A DNA stretch of 8,395 bases from Magnetococcales bacterium (GTDB lineage Bacteria > Pseudomonadota > Magnetococcia > Magnetococcales > JADFYX01): contig JADFYX010000097.1 of the NCBI GenBank assembly GCA_015232795.1, positions 1 through 8,395 on the forward strand. The letters are read 5' to 3'. The notes below the pieces were generated by a model, which did not search any database, was not told the origin of the DNA, and was given only the letters and a program-made list of their open reading frames with translations. Every line of letters begins with the position of its first letter. Position 1 is the first letter of the stretch. Shown in pieces: positions 1 to 6,649 of the stretch. The position numbers and the translations under genes were made by a program.

Positions 1-135
1 ACCTCTTATGTAAACGGCAAGATCAAAGGCCATATTTTCCAGACGTTGCATACCCTTACTGCTATCTATAACAATAAAGAGAAGAACCAAGAAAATTATG
101 ATAAACTTCAGATTTTTTCCCAACAATTTCATCAT
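1..135 (-). CDS. Partial N-terminus of a membrane sensor protein, possibly CHASE2 domain
   Basis: This is the 5' end of a minus-strand gene whose remainder lies beyond the left edge. It starts at an ATG at 135 (a second ATG follows directly) and stays open for 45 codons to base 1. The protein begins with a short basic stretch (MMKLLGKNLK), then a strongly hydrophobic segment at about residues 11-23, one membrane helix or signal anchor. It then reads GMQRLENMAFDLAVYIRG at residues 28-45. A helix followed by an L..LEN.afDl....RG pattern is how CHASE2 extracytoplasmic sensor domains usually begin; these sit in front of adenylate cyclase, GGDEF or kinase outputs. A weak ribosome site (GGTAAG) lies just upstream of the ATG. 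The gene diverges from the molybdenum operon and has no obvious link to it. Coding status is fairly likely; the CHASE2 label is inferred from a short stretch only. Confidence 0.5.
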   Translation of the reverse strand, partial: MMKLLGKNLKFIIIFLVLLFIVIDSSKGMQRLENMAFDLAVYIRG

Positions 136-202
136 CAACTTACCAAAATAATTTTTTACCCAAAAAATATGGTTCTCAAACAAGGTGGGTTGGTGAGTAG
201 CC

Positions 203-231
203 TTGATACCATACTTTACTTACAGTACAGT
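203..231 (+). promoter_or_regulatory. Candidate sigma70 promoter of the molybdenum operon
   Basis: TTGATA at 203-208 (5 of 6 consensus bases) is followed after 17 nt by TACAGT at 226-231 (4 of 6). Transcription would start near 238, leaving a leader of about 50 nt before the GTG at 291. It is the best match in the 155-nt divergent intergenic region 136-290. I see no ModE-type palindrome, and the leader is too short for a Moco riboswitch. The minus-strand neighbour needs its own promoter here; only poor candidates are visible (for example TTGAGA at 179-174 with AAAAAT at 156-151). Confidence 0.4.
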
Positions 232-239
232 TCATGATA

Positions 240-259
240 GACCATGAGTGACCATTGAG
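240..259 (+). repeat. Short tandem direct repeat in the operon leader
   Basis: GACCATGAGT (240-249) is followed directly by GACCATTGAG (250-259), two imperfect 10-bp copies just downstream of the predicted transcription start. It could be a regulator half-site pair or chance; nothing else supports a function. Confidence 0.25.
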
Positions 260-290
260 ACAATCCAATACCTAATAGAAAATAGCGAAT

Positions 291-1361
291 GTGATTATAA
301 TTCAAACCGCAGATTTTTGCGTTGCCTCTGAAATTGATAAATTAACCAAAGACAAAGCCATGATTGGTGGTGTCGTCTCGTTTATCGGTACAGTGCGAGA
401 CTATACCCAGAGTGACGATGTAACCGCACTAATTTTAGAACACTATCCTGGGATGACTGAATCTGAACTACAAAAGATTGAAACAGCAGCAAAAATTCGC
501 TTTGAGGTTGAGGAGATAGCTGTCATTCACCGTGTTGGTCGCCTACAACCAGGAGAAAATATAGTTTTAGTGATTGCTGCATCCCGCCATAGATCAGCCG
601 CTTTTGATGCTTGTCGCTATGTTATAGACCATCTTAAGATTCACGCCACTTTCTGGAAAAAAGAGGTTTTAAAAAGTGGCGAAGAGAAGTGGATACATAG
701 CTGCCCCGGTTGTGAAGCCGCTGCTAGTCTATGGAGCCAAGATGAACCTGTACAACACACCCATGCAATCGACGACACAACAACATTAAAAGATAATTCA
801 AATACCAAAAGCAGTAACCATGAACATGCAGATGAGCATGTTCATAAAAGTAGCCATCACCACCATGGAAGCCATCAATCATCATGGGCTGGTCTGCAAG
901 TTGGTATTTTAACTCTGTCTGACAGTCGTAGTATGGCGCGGGATAAAAGTGGTGATGCTTTGGAGGGAGAGATCAGAAGTTTAGGGGCGACACTGGCAGC
1001 CAGAGAGATAATTCCCGATGACAAGTCCGCTATTTCTGAAATATTGATTAGCTGGAGCGATACTAAAAATCTCAATGTTATACTGACCACAGGAGGTACT
1101 GGGCCTGGACCTCGAGATGTTACACCCGAGGCAACACGAGCAGTTTGTGATATTGAACTGCCGGGTTTTTCAGAACATATTCGCGCCGAAGGGTTAAAAC
1201 AGGTTCGCAGTGCACTGTTAACTCGTGGGGTATCAGCTTTTAGAGGCCAAACCCTGATTGTTAACCTTCCCGGCTCCACCCGTGGTGCTCTCCATAGCCT
1301 GCAATCTGTAGCAGATTTAATTCCCCATGCCCTGCGTATGACCAGAGGTGGTGGTCATTAA
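291..1361 (+). CDS. moaE-mog: MoaE-Mog fusion: MPT synthase large subunit joined by a His-rich linker to molybdopterin adenylyltransferase
   Basis: The 356-residue protein joins two Moco enzymes. Residues 1-137 are MoaE, the catalytic subunit of MPT synthase, which turns cyclic pyranopterin monophosphate into molybdopterin using sulfur from MoaD. LEHYPGMTE (49-57), HR (100-101), K116 and K123 (equivalents of E. coli Lys119 and Lys126) and R36 are present. A CxxC follows at C138/C141. Residues 156-195 are a linker with 11 histidines. Residues about 199-356 are a complete MoaB/Mog domain, which adenylylates MPT, with TTGGTGPGPRDVTPE at 266-280 and NLPGS at 325-329. Both domains look full length, so a bifunctional cytosolic enzyme is likely. 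The start is GTG: in-frame stops at 273-278 rule out anything earlier, and the next ATG (360) would cut into MoaE. No clear Shine-Dalgarno precedes it. It is first in the operon, 48 nt before moeA. MoaE and Mog identities are firm; channelling and metal binding by the linker are inference. Confidence 0.95.
   Translation: MIIIQTADFCVASEIDKLTKDKAMIGGVVSFIGTVRDYTQSDDVTALILEHYPGMTESELQKIETAAKIRFEVEEIAVIHRVGRLQPGENIVLVIAASRHRSAAFDACRYVIDHLKIHATFWKKEVLKSGEEKWIHSCPGCEAAASLWSQDEPVQHTHAIDDTTTLKDNSNTKSSNHEHADEHVHKSSHHHHGSHQSSWAGLQVGILTLSDSRSMARDKSGDALEGEIRSLGATLAAREIIPDDKSAISEILISWSDTKNLNVILTTGGTGPGPRDVTPEATRAVCDIELPGFSEHIRAEGLKQVRSALLTRGVSAFRGQTLIVNLPGSTRGALHSLQSVADLIPHALRMTRGGGH
756..875 (+). other. 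Coding segment for the histidine-rich interdomain linker
   Basis: Residues 156-195 of the fusion contain His at 156, 158, 177, 179, 183, 185, 189-192 and 195, with Asp, Glu, Ser and Asn filling the rest. The segment is hydrophilic with no predicted fold and lies between two complete enzyme domains. Such tracts are known from nickel and zinc handling proteins (UreE, HypB, CobW families), so reversible metal binding is plausible but not shown. Confidence 0.8.
820..845. repeat. Perfect 10-bp inverted repeat inside the His-linker coding region
   Basis: ATGAACATGC at 820-829 is the exact reverse complement of GCATGTTCAT at 836-845, with a 6-nt loop (AGATGA). It encodes residues H177 to H185. In the mRNA it would form a 10-bp hairpin between the MoaE and Mog domains. 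There is no U-tract after it, so it is not a terminator. Repeated CAT codons favour such symmetry, but the GAA/GTT and GC parts also match. Confidence 0.75.
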
Positions 1362-1409
1362 TAAAAATAAAGTTCAAAATAATAAAATAGAGAAGGTTGA
1401 CAAAATAAG

Positions 1410-2615
1410 ATGATTTCATTTAAAGAGGCGCAAAAACAGGTACTGGCCCAAGTCAACCCAATTCAAGAGAGAGAGGCGATTTCACCTGTCCAAGGGCTTG
1501 GCAGGGTACTCTCTAATTCCGTACCAGCTCCAGCTAACGTACCCAACCATGACAACTCAGCCATGGATGGTTATGCGCTGCGCTTTTCCGACCTCCATTC
1601 TGAGCAAGCTGTCACACTAAAAGTTGTTGCCGATCTGCCAGCAGGAGATCTAATTTCCGAACCTGTCCAGCCGGGACAAGCTATTCGTATTATGACTGGT
1701 GCTCCCATCCCCCCCAACTGTGACTGTGTTGTTATGCAAGAGGTGGTAACAAGAGATAATAGTTACATAACTGTACCTGGCGGCCAACAACAGTATCAAC
1801 ATATCCGCAAAGCTGGCGAAGACATTAAAATTGGTGATGAGGTGTTACCGGCAGGCAGAAGGTTAAAACCGGCTGATCTTGGCCTTCTTACATCATTGGG
1901 AATTTCAGAACTATCTGTTTTTCGCCGTCCTGTTGTGGCGTTGCTCTCTTCTGGTAACGAGGTAATAGAGGCTGGCAACCTCCTAAAACCAGGGCAGGTT
2001 TACGATAGTAATCGCACAACACTTCACTCCGCTTTAAAGGCTCTGGGAGTTGATGTTCTGGATTTAGGAGTAGTAAAAGACAACCGCGCCGAAATTGAAA
2101 GAGTTCTACATCGTGGCGGTGAAGAGGCCGACGCAATTATTAGTACTGGGGGTGTTTCAGTTGGTGACTATGACCTTATTAAAGAGGTTCTCATAAAGTG
2201 GGGTAATATTCACTTTTGGAAGGTCGCAATGAAACCGGGCAAGCCACAAGCTTATGGTAAATTAGGCCGCGCCCTGTTTTTTGGCCTACCGGGAAACCCT
2301 GTCTCGGGCCTTACCGTATTTCTTACCATAGTCCGCCCTGCCCTCCTACGTCTAATGGGGGCGTTAGACGAGGCACCCCAACAATTATCTGTAAAATTCA
2401 GAGGCAACTTCACAAAAAAACATAGCCGGATGAATTTTGTCAGAGGTATTGTCCACTTTGATGCCACAGGAGCATGGGTTGAAACCACAGGTGCACAGGG
2501 TTCTGGTATTTTAACCAGCCTTTCAAAAGCCAACGCTTTTATTATCATGCCAGAAGAGCTAACCAAAGTTAGCGATGGTGATATGGTAACAGTTCAACTC
2601 ATTCAATATGATTAA
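1410..2615 (+). CDS. moeA: Molybdopterin molybdenumtransferase MoeA
   Basis: MoeA inserts molybdate into adenylylated MPT, releasing AMP and giving Moco; it acts in the cytosol as a dimer. At 401 residues it is close to E. coli MoeA (411). The family motifs appear in order: DNSAMDGYA (48-56), IMTGAPIP (94-101), SSGNE (180-184), STGGVSVGDYD (245-255), MKPGKP (274-279), GLPGNPVS (292-299), and the C-terminal domain with GSGILTSLSKANAF (364-377). No key residue seems lost. The ATG at 1410 is preceded by AGAAGG at 1391-1396, a rather long 13-nt spacing, but the start fits the family N-terminus. It follows the fusion by 48 nt of AT-rich DNA. The upstream Mog domain makes its substrate; in gephyrin and Cnx1 the equivalent two activities are fused, whereas here Mog is fused to MoaE instead. 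Confidence 0.97.
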   Translation: MISFKEAQKQVLAQVNPIQEREAISPVQGLGRVLSNSVPAPANVPNHDNSAMDGYALRFSDLHSEQAVTLKVVADLPAGDLISEPVQPGQAIRIMTGAPIPPNCDCVVMQEVVTRDNSYITVPGGQQQYQHIRKAGEDIKIGDEVLPAGRRLKPADLGLLTSLGISELSVFRRPVVALLSSGNEVIEAGNLLKPGQVYDSNRTTLHSALKALGVDVLDLGVVKDNRAEIERVLHRGGEEADAIISTGGVSVGDYDLIKEVLIKWGNIHFWKVAMKPGKPQAYGKLGRALFFGLPGNPVSGLTVFLTIVRPALLRLMGALDEAPQQLSVKFRGNFTKKHSRMNFVRGIVHFDATGAWVETTGAQGSGILTSLSKANAFIIMPEELTKVSDGDMVTVQLIQYD

Positions 2616-2634
2616 ACATTAGAGTATAGACCCC

Positions 2635-3114
2635 ATGGAATTGACTCACTTTGATAAAGACGGCGCAGCTCATATGGTGGATGTTGGAGCTAAGGATATC
2701 AGCCAGAGGGTTGCGGTAGCAGGTGGAGAAATTTCCATGCAACCAAATACTTTTCGCCTCATCATGGATAAAGAGGTGGCAAAGGGTGATGTCTTGGAAG
2801 TGGCGCGAATTGCTGGAATTATGGCAGCAAAACGTGTTGACAGCCTCATTCCCCTATGTCACCAACTAAATTTAACCTCTGTTAAAGTCTCCTACGAGCC
2901 AGACCCTGCCAATAGTCTGATTAAATTTATAGTAAAAGTTAAAACATCAGGACAGACCGGGGTAGAGATGGAAGCATTAACGGCTGCAAGCATAATTGGG
3001 CTAACCATTTATGACATGTGTAAAGCAGTTGACCGGGGTATGATTATTGGACAGATCCGTCTACTGGAAAAAATGGGTGGCAAAAGTGGTCACTATATCC
3101 GTGAAGAAGGTTGA
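2635..3114 (+). CDS. moaC: Cyclic pyranopterin monophosphate synthase MoaC
   Basis: MoaC converts the 3',8-cyclo-GTP product of MoaA into cyclic pyranopterin monophosphate. The 159-residue protein is full length (E. coli 161) and aligns with E. coli MoaC at an offset of one. Active-site residues K50, H76 (in LCHQL), E111 and E113 (VEMEAL), D127 and K130 (DMCK) match E. coli Lys51, His77, Glu112, Glu114, Asp128 and Lys131. The start at 2635, 19 nt after moeA, gives the usual MELTHFDKDG...MVDV beginning; only a weak AGAG (2621-2624) serves as ribosome site, so it may rely on coupling to moeA. It sits directly before its functional partner moaA. Confidence 0.97.
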   Translation: MELTHFDKDGAAHMVDVGAKDISQRVAVAGGEISMQPNTFRLIMDKEVAKGDVLEVARIAGIMAAKRVDSLIPLCHQLNLTSVKVSYEPDPANSLIKFIVKVKTSGQTGVEMEALTAASIIGLTIYDMCKAVDRGMIIGQIRLLEKMGGKSGHYIREEG

Positions 3115-3117
3115 GGC

Positions 3118-3122
3118 AGGAG
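3118..3122 (+). promoter_or_regulatory. Shine-Dalgarno AGGAG that decides the moaA start
   Basis: AGGAG at 3118-3122 lies 9 nt before a GTG at 3132, an ideal spacing. The alternative in-frame TTG at 3111 lies upstream of this site and has AGAAGG directly abutting it, which is too close. The site therefore favours initiation at 3132. Confidence 0.7.
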
Positions 3123-3131
3123 TATACTTGC

Positions 3132-4124
3132 GTGGCACTTATAGACTCATTTGGACGAACTATTCACTATCTGCGAGTGTCGATAACCGACCGCTGCAAC
3201 CTAAACTGTGACTATTGCCGGATTGACGGCAATGAGATACTACCCAATAACGACAAACTGTTGACCCTTGAAGAAATTGGCCGACTTATTAGAATATTTA
3301 CCGAGTTGGGTATAGAACGTATCCGCCTTACGGGGGGAGAGCCACTCCTACGCAAAAACATTTTAACCCTCATCAAAGAGATTGGCTCCCTTCCCCATTT
3401 GCAAGAGCTTTCCCTCTCCACCAACGCTCTTTTGTTAAAACGTTATGCCCATGACCTTAAAAAAGCCGGGGTCAGCAGGGTCAACATCTCCCTGGACACC
3501 TTAAACCCCAAGACGTTCAACACCATCACCCGCGGGGGAAAACTGCAAAAAGTTTTAGATGGTATCTCAACCGCAGTAGAGGCAGGGCTGCATCCGGTTA
3601 AAATCAACATGGTGGTTATGAAGGGTGTTAATGATAATGAGGTGGGAGATATGGTGGAATATGCCCGTACCCACGGTCTGATTCTCCGCTTTATAGAGAC
3701 CATGCCCGTTGGTGATGCCGGAAAACAGGTATCAGCTAGATATATTCCAGCCGAAGAAATTTTAACGATGATTAAAGAGCGTTTTGCAGCAGAACTTATA
3801 CCAGTTCATCAAAAAATTGGCTCTGGACCAGCCCGTTATTACCAAATTGTAGGAACTAAAGCCAATATTGGTGTTATATCGGCCCGCTCACGGCACTTTT
3901 GTGATACCTGCAACCGTATGCGCCTGACATCTACTGGGCAACTGGTTCTCTGCTTGGGACACGAAGACCGTAAGGACTTAAGAACAACAATTAGAGAAGG
4001 CGCAACAGACGTGCAGTTAAAAGAGCAAATTCAAGAAGCGGTCTATTTAAAACCGGAAAGTCACCAGTTTGATAACAAAGATATCCTTGGTGCAACCCAC
4101 CAAATGACCGCCTTGGGGGGGTAA
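3132..4124 (+). CDS. moaA: GTP 3',8-cyclase MoaA (radical SAM)
   Basis: MoaA is the radical SAM enzyme that opens the Moco pathway by cyclising GTP. With the start at GTG 3132 the protein has 330 residues and begins MALIDSFGRTIHYLRVSITD, like the family. The radical SAM cluster motif CX3CX2C is C22, C26, C29; the second [4Fe-4S] site CX2CX13C is C257, C260, C274, with the NRMR arginines just after C260. TGGEP is at residues 67-71. The protein ends in Gly-Gly, the C-terminal tail needed for activity in MoaA. The open frame extends upstream to a TTG at 3111 overlapping the moaC stop, but the ribosome site and family alignment favour 3132. The stop overlaps the modA start (TAATG), and the last codons form a run of seven G. 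Confidence 0.97.
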   Translation: MALIDSFGRTIHYLRVSITDRCNLNCDYCRIDGNEILPNNDKLLTLEEIGRLIRIFTELGIERIRLTGGEPLLRKNILTLIKEIGSLPHLQELSLSTNALLLKRYAHDLKKAGVSRVNISLDTLNPKTFNTITRGGKLQKVLDGISTAVEAGLHPVKINMVVMKGVNDNEVGDMVEYARTHGLILRFIETMPVGDAGKQVSARYIPAEEILTMIKERFAAELIPVHQKIGSGPARYYQIVGTKANIGVISARSRHFCDTCNRMRLTSTGQLVLCLGHEDRKDLRTTIREGATDVQLKEQIQEAVYLKPESHQFDNKDILGATHQMTALGG

Positions 4125-4864
4125 TGAGGTATCTCTTTGTCTTATGGCTGCTCCTTACTCCTTCTGTTGCTGCTGGCCAAACAGTCCACGTAGCGGTTGC
4201 AGCAAATTTTAAGCAAACAATGCAAAAATTGGCAGATATTTTTATCGCCCAAACCCAGCATAAGGTCATTATCAGCTCAGGCTCTACTGGTAAACTCTTC
4301 GCCCAGATTATAAACGGCGCACCGTTTCAATTTTTTTTGGCTGCCGACCAAAAAAGGCCAACACTTTTGGTAAAGGCTGGTATGGCAGATAAAAACAGCC
4401 AATTTACCTACGCCATGGGTCGCTTGGCTCTTTGGGCTCCAAAAGCAAAATTACAGACCATAAATCAAAAATATCTTCTTAAAAAGAAAACTCTACCCAT
4501 TGCCCTTTCCAACCCCAAGATTGCACCATACGGCATGGCAGCTAAAGAAACTATGCAATCTACCGATAGCTGGGGTTTATACCAAAACCACATGGCATTT
4601 GGTGAAAATGCAGGTCAAACACTAGCTTTTGTTGCCAGTGGTAGTGTAGATTCCGGCTTTGTCGCTCTATCGCAACTTGTTAGTTTAAAGGTAGATCCTA
4701 AACAGTTTTGGATTATACCCCCAAAATACTATAACCCCATACGTCAGGATGCTGTTCTTCTCAACCAAGGCAATAATAATCCCGCTGCTCTGGCTCTGCT
4801 AAACTTTTTAAAAACAGCAAAAACACAAAACTTAATTAAAGGCATGGGGTATGCGCTGCCATGA
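4124..4864 (+). CDS. modA: Molybdate ABC transporter, periplasmic binding protein ModA
   Basis: ModA captures molybdate (and tungstate) in the periplasm and delivers it to ModB. The 246-residue precursor (E. coli 257) starts with a signal peptide: MRYL, hydrophobic residues to about 16, and a VAAG region suggesting cleavage near residues 17-19. There is no lipobox cysteine, so it is soluble and periplasmic, pointing to a Gram-negative host. Ligand-loop motifs are VAVAANF (23-29), SSGSTGKL (51-58), GAPFQFFLAAD (65-75), NPKIAPYG (130-137, with Y136) and SGSVDSGFV (172-180). The ATG overlaps the moaA stop by one base and is preceded by a G-rich stretch, so translation is probably coupled. It overlaps modB by 4 nt. 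Confidence 0.95.
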   Translation: MRYLFVLWLLLTPSVAAGQTVHVAVAANFKQTMQKLADIFIAQTQHKVIISSGSTGKLFAQIINGAPFQFFLAADQKRPTLLVKAGMADKNSQFTYAMGRLALWAPKAKLQTINQKYLLKKKTLPIALSNPKIAPYGMAAKETMQSTDSWGLYQNHMAFGENAGQTLAFVASGSVDSGFVALSQLVSLKVDPKQFWIIPPKYYNPIRQDAVLLNQGNNNPAALALLNFLKTAKTQNLIKGMGYALP

Positions 4865-5556
4865 TGGCTATCGAAGCCATAACCAGCATGGACTGGCAAG
4901 CACTGCAACTCAGCCTGCTGTTGGCTTTTGTTACCACCGCTATTTTACTGTTAATCGGCACCCCTTTGGCATGGTGGCTAGCCCACTCCAAAGGTCGCCT
5001 TAAAACTACCGCCGAAGCGGTCATCTCTCTGCCTCTGGTGCTTCCTCCAACAGTTTTGGGCTTTTATCTGTTAATATTTTTAGGCCCATATGGTTGGCTC
5101 GGCGGAACCTGGGTTACTATTACTGGTCACGCCTTGTCATTCCGTTTTTCCGGTCTGGTCATAGCATCGGTAATATATTCTTTGCCATTTGTTGTGCAAC
5201 CTTTGCAACGGGCCTTTGAAACCATAGGCACAAAACCCCTTGAAGCAGCAGCAACATTGGGGGCTACCCCATGGGATGCCTTTATAAATGTGGCTTTTCC
5301 CCTAGCCCGTGGTGGTTATATAACTGCGACTATTTTGGGTTTTGCCCATACTTTGGGAGAGTTTGGTGTGGTGCTAATGGTTGGGGGCAACATTCCGGGA
5401 CAGACCCAGGTAATATCCATAGCCATTTATGACCATGTTGAAAGTCTGGAATACACTCAAGCCCACACCCTATCTGCCCTGCTACTGCTGCTATCATTTG
5501 CATCTCTTATTTTTGTCAACACCTTTAACCGTCGCACTCCTATAGGCATACCATGA
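4861..5556 (+). CDS. modB: Molybdate ABC transporter permease ModB
   Basis: ModB is the inner-membrane channel subunit, a homodimer between ModA and ModC. It has 231 residues (E. coli 229). About five hydrophobic segments are visible, near residues 15-41, 54-75, 97-118, 153-175 and 203-222. The EAA coupling loop that docks on the ATPase is EAAATLGATPWDAFINVAFP (128-147), followed by GEFGVVLMVGGNIPG (166-180), typical of ModB. The first of two adjacent ATGs (4861 and 4864) forms an ATGA overlap with the modA stop; either could be used. Confidence 0.96.
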   Translation: MMAIEAITSMDWQALQLSLLLAFVTTAILLLIGTPLAWWLAHSKGRLKTTAEAVISLPLVLPPTVLGFYLLIFLGPYGWLGGTWVTITGHALSFRFSGLVIASVIYSLPFVVQPLQRAFETIGTKPLEAAATLGATPWDAFINVAFPLARGGYITATILGFAHTLGEFGVVLMVGGNIPGQTQVISIAIYDHVESLEYTQAHTLSALLLLLSFASLIFVNTFNRRTPIGIP

Positions 5557-6632
5557 AATTAGATGCCCGGTTTAACCTGACAAAAGGAGATTTTACCCTA
5601 ACAAGCCAACTCTCCACCGCTATTAGTGGAGTTACCGGACTGTTTGGCCCTTCTGGCAGTGGTAAAACCACCTTTTTGCGTTGTTTAGCTGGTTTAGAGC
5701 GTGCCTCAAAAGGTTATGTGCGTTTTGGGGATGATATTTGGCAAGATGACTCCAAAGGAATTTTTCTTGCCACCCATCAACGCCCGGTGGGAGTGGTCTT
5801 TCAGGAAAACCGTCTTTTTAAACATCTTAACGTAGAGGAAAACCTACTCTTTGGTCGCAAACGCTCCAAACAAAAAAAAGATTCCATCTCCTGGGATGGT
5901 GTGGTGCAAATTTTAGAACTCAGCCCCTTGCTCAACCGTTATCCACAAGGACTCTCAGGTGGAGAACAGCAGAGAGTAGCAATTGGTCGGGCTATATTAA
6001 CAAATCCTGAATTTTTAATTATGGACGAACCGTTGGCCTCTATGGATCAAACTGGCAGCAAGCGAATTTTGGGGTTTATCAGCTCTCTACAAAACCAGTT
6101 GCAACTGCCTATCATCCATGTAAGCCATGATATGGGGGAGATTCTGCAACTTGCCGACTATTTAGCAGTGATGGAAAAAGGGGAAATAATAGCTACCGGA
6201 CCCATAAGGGATATGATAACTCGCCTTGATTTACCCCTTGCTCATAGAGGAGACGCCAGCACAGTGTTGACTGCCAAGGTGGTGAGCCATGATCCCACCT
6301 ATCATTTAAACTCACTGCAATTTGGTGATCCTTCACAAACACTTTTCATTGCCAACAACAATCTTATTATAGGCGATAAGGTTAGAGTGAGAATTTTTGC
6401 CCGTGACGTTAGCCTCGCCCTCGACCATCCCAGCAACACAAGTATTCTCAACCTTTTTCCTGCTGAAGTAACTGAAATTTCCCAAGAGAATCCGGCTCAG
6501 TATATGGTCAAATTAATGGTAGGCAACAACCCCATTCTGGCAAGAATCACCAAAAAATCCTTGGAGACCCTATCTATTAAAAAAGGTCTTTCATTAATTG
6601 CCCAGGTAAAAAGTATAGCGTTGGAGAGGTGA
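5553..6632 (+). CDS. modC: Molybdate ABC transporter ATP-binding protein ModC
   Basis: ModC powers molybdate import from the cytosolic face. The 359-residue protein has a full ATPase domain: Walker A GPSGSGKTT (32-40), Q-loop Q84, signature LSGGEQQ (134-140), Walker B LIMDEP (155-160) and H-loop H192. The C-terminal part (about 290-359) fits the Mop/TOBE oxyanion-binding domain found in E. coli ModC, which can sense intracellular molybdate and inhibit transport; SILNLFPAEV (297-306) is its typical start. The ATG overlaps the modB stop (ATGA). It is the last gene of the operon and converges on the moeB-like gene with only 17 nt between the stops. Confidence 0.96.
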   Translation: MKLDARFNLTKGDFTLTSQLSTAISGVTGLFGPSGSGKTTFLRCLAGLERASKGYVRFGDDIWQDDSKGIFLATHQRPVGVVFQENRLFKHLNVEENLLFGRKRSKQKKDSISWDGVVQILELSPLLNRYPQGLSGGEQQRVAIGRAILTNPEFLIMDEPLASMDQTGSKRILGFISSLQNQLQLPIIHVSHDMGEILQLADYLAVMEKGEIIATGPIRDMITRLDLPLAHRGDASTVLTAKVVSHDPTYHLNSLQFGDPSQTLFIANNNLIIGDKVRVRIFARDVSLALDHPSNTSILNLFPAEVTEISQENPAQYMVKLMVGNNPILARITKKSLETLSIKKGLSLIAQVKSIALER

Positions 6633-6649
6633 AAACCGGGTCAAAAAGC

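Noticed and set aside
46..237. 63-codon plus-strand frame in front of the operon
   Set aside because: Low-complexity composition, no recognisable domain, and it overlaps the better supported minus-strand membrane protein start and the operon promoter.
875..1279. Long antisense frame opposite the Mog domain, and similar ones opposite moeA and moaA
   Set aside because: They are shadows of strongly conserved genes, with no start context or recognisable protein.
1397..1402. Perfect TTGACA box before moeA
   Set aside because: The matching -10 position (1420-1425, TTAAAG) is poor and lies inside the moeA coding region, so a transcript would lack the moeA start.
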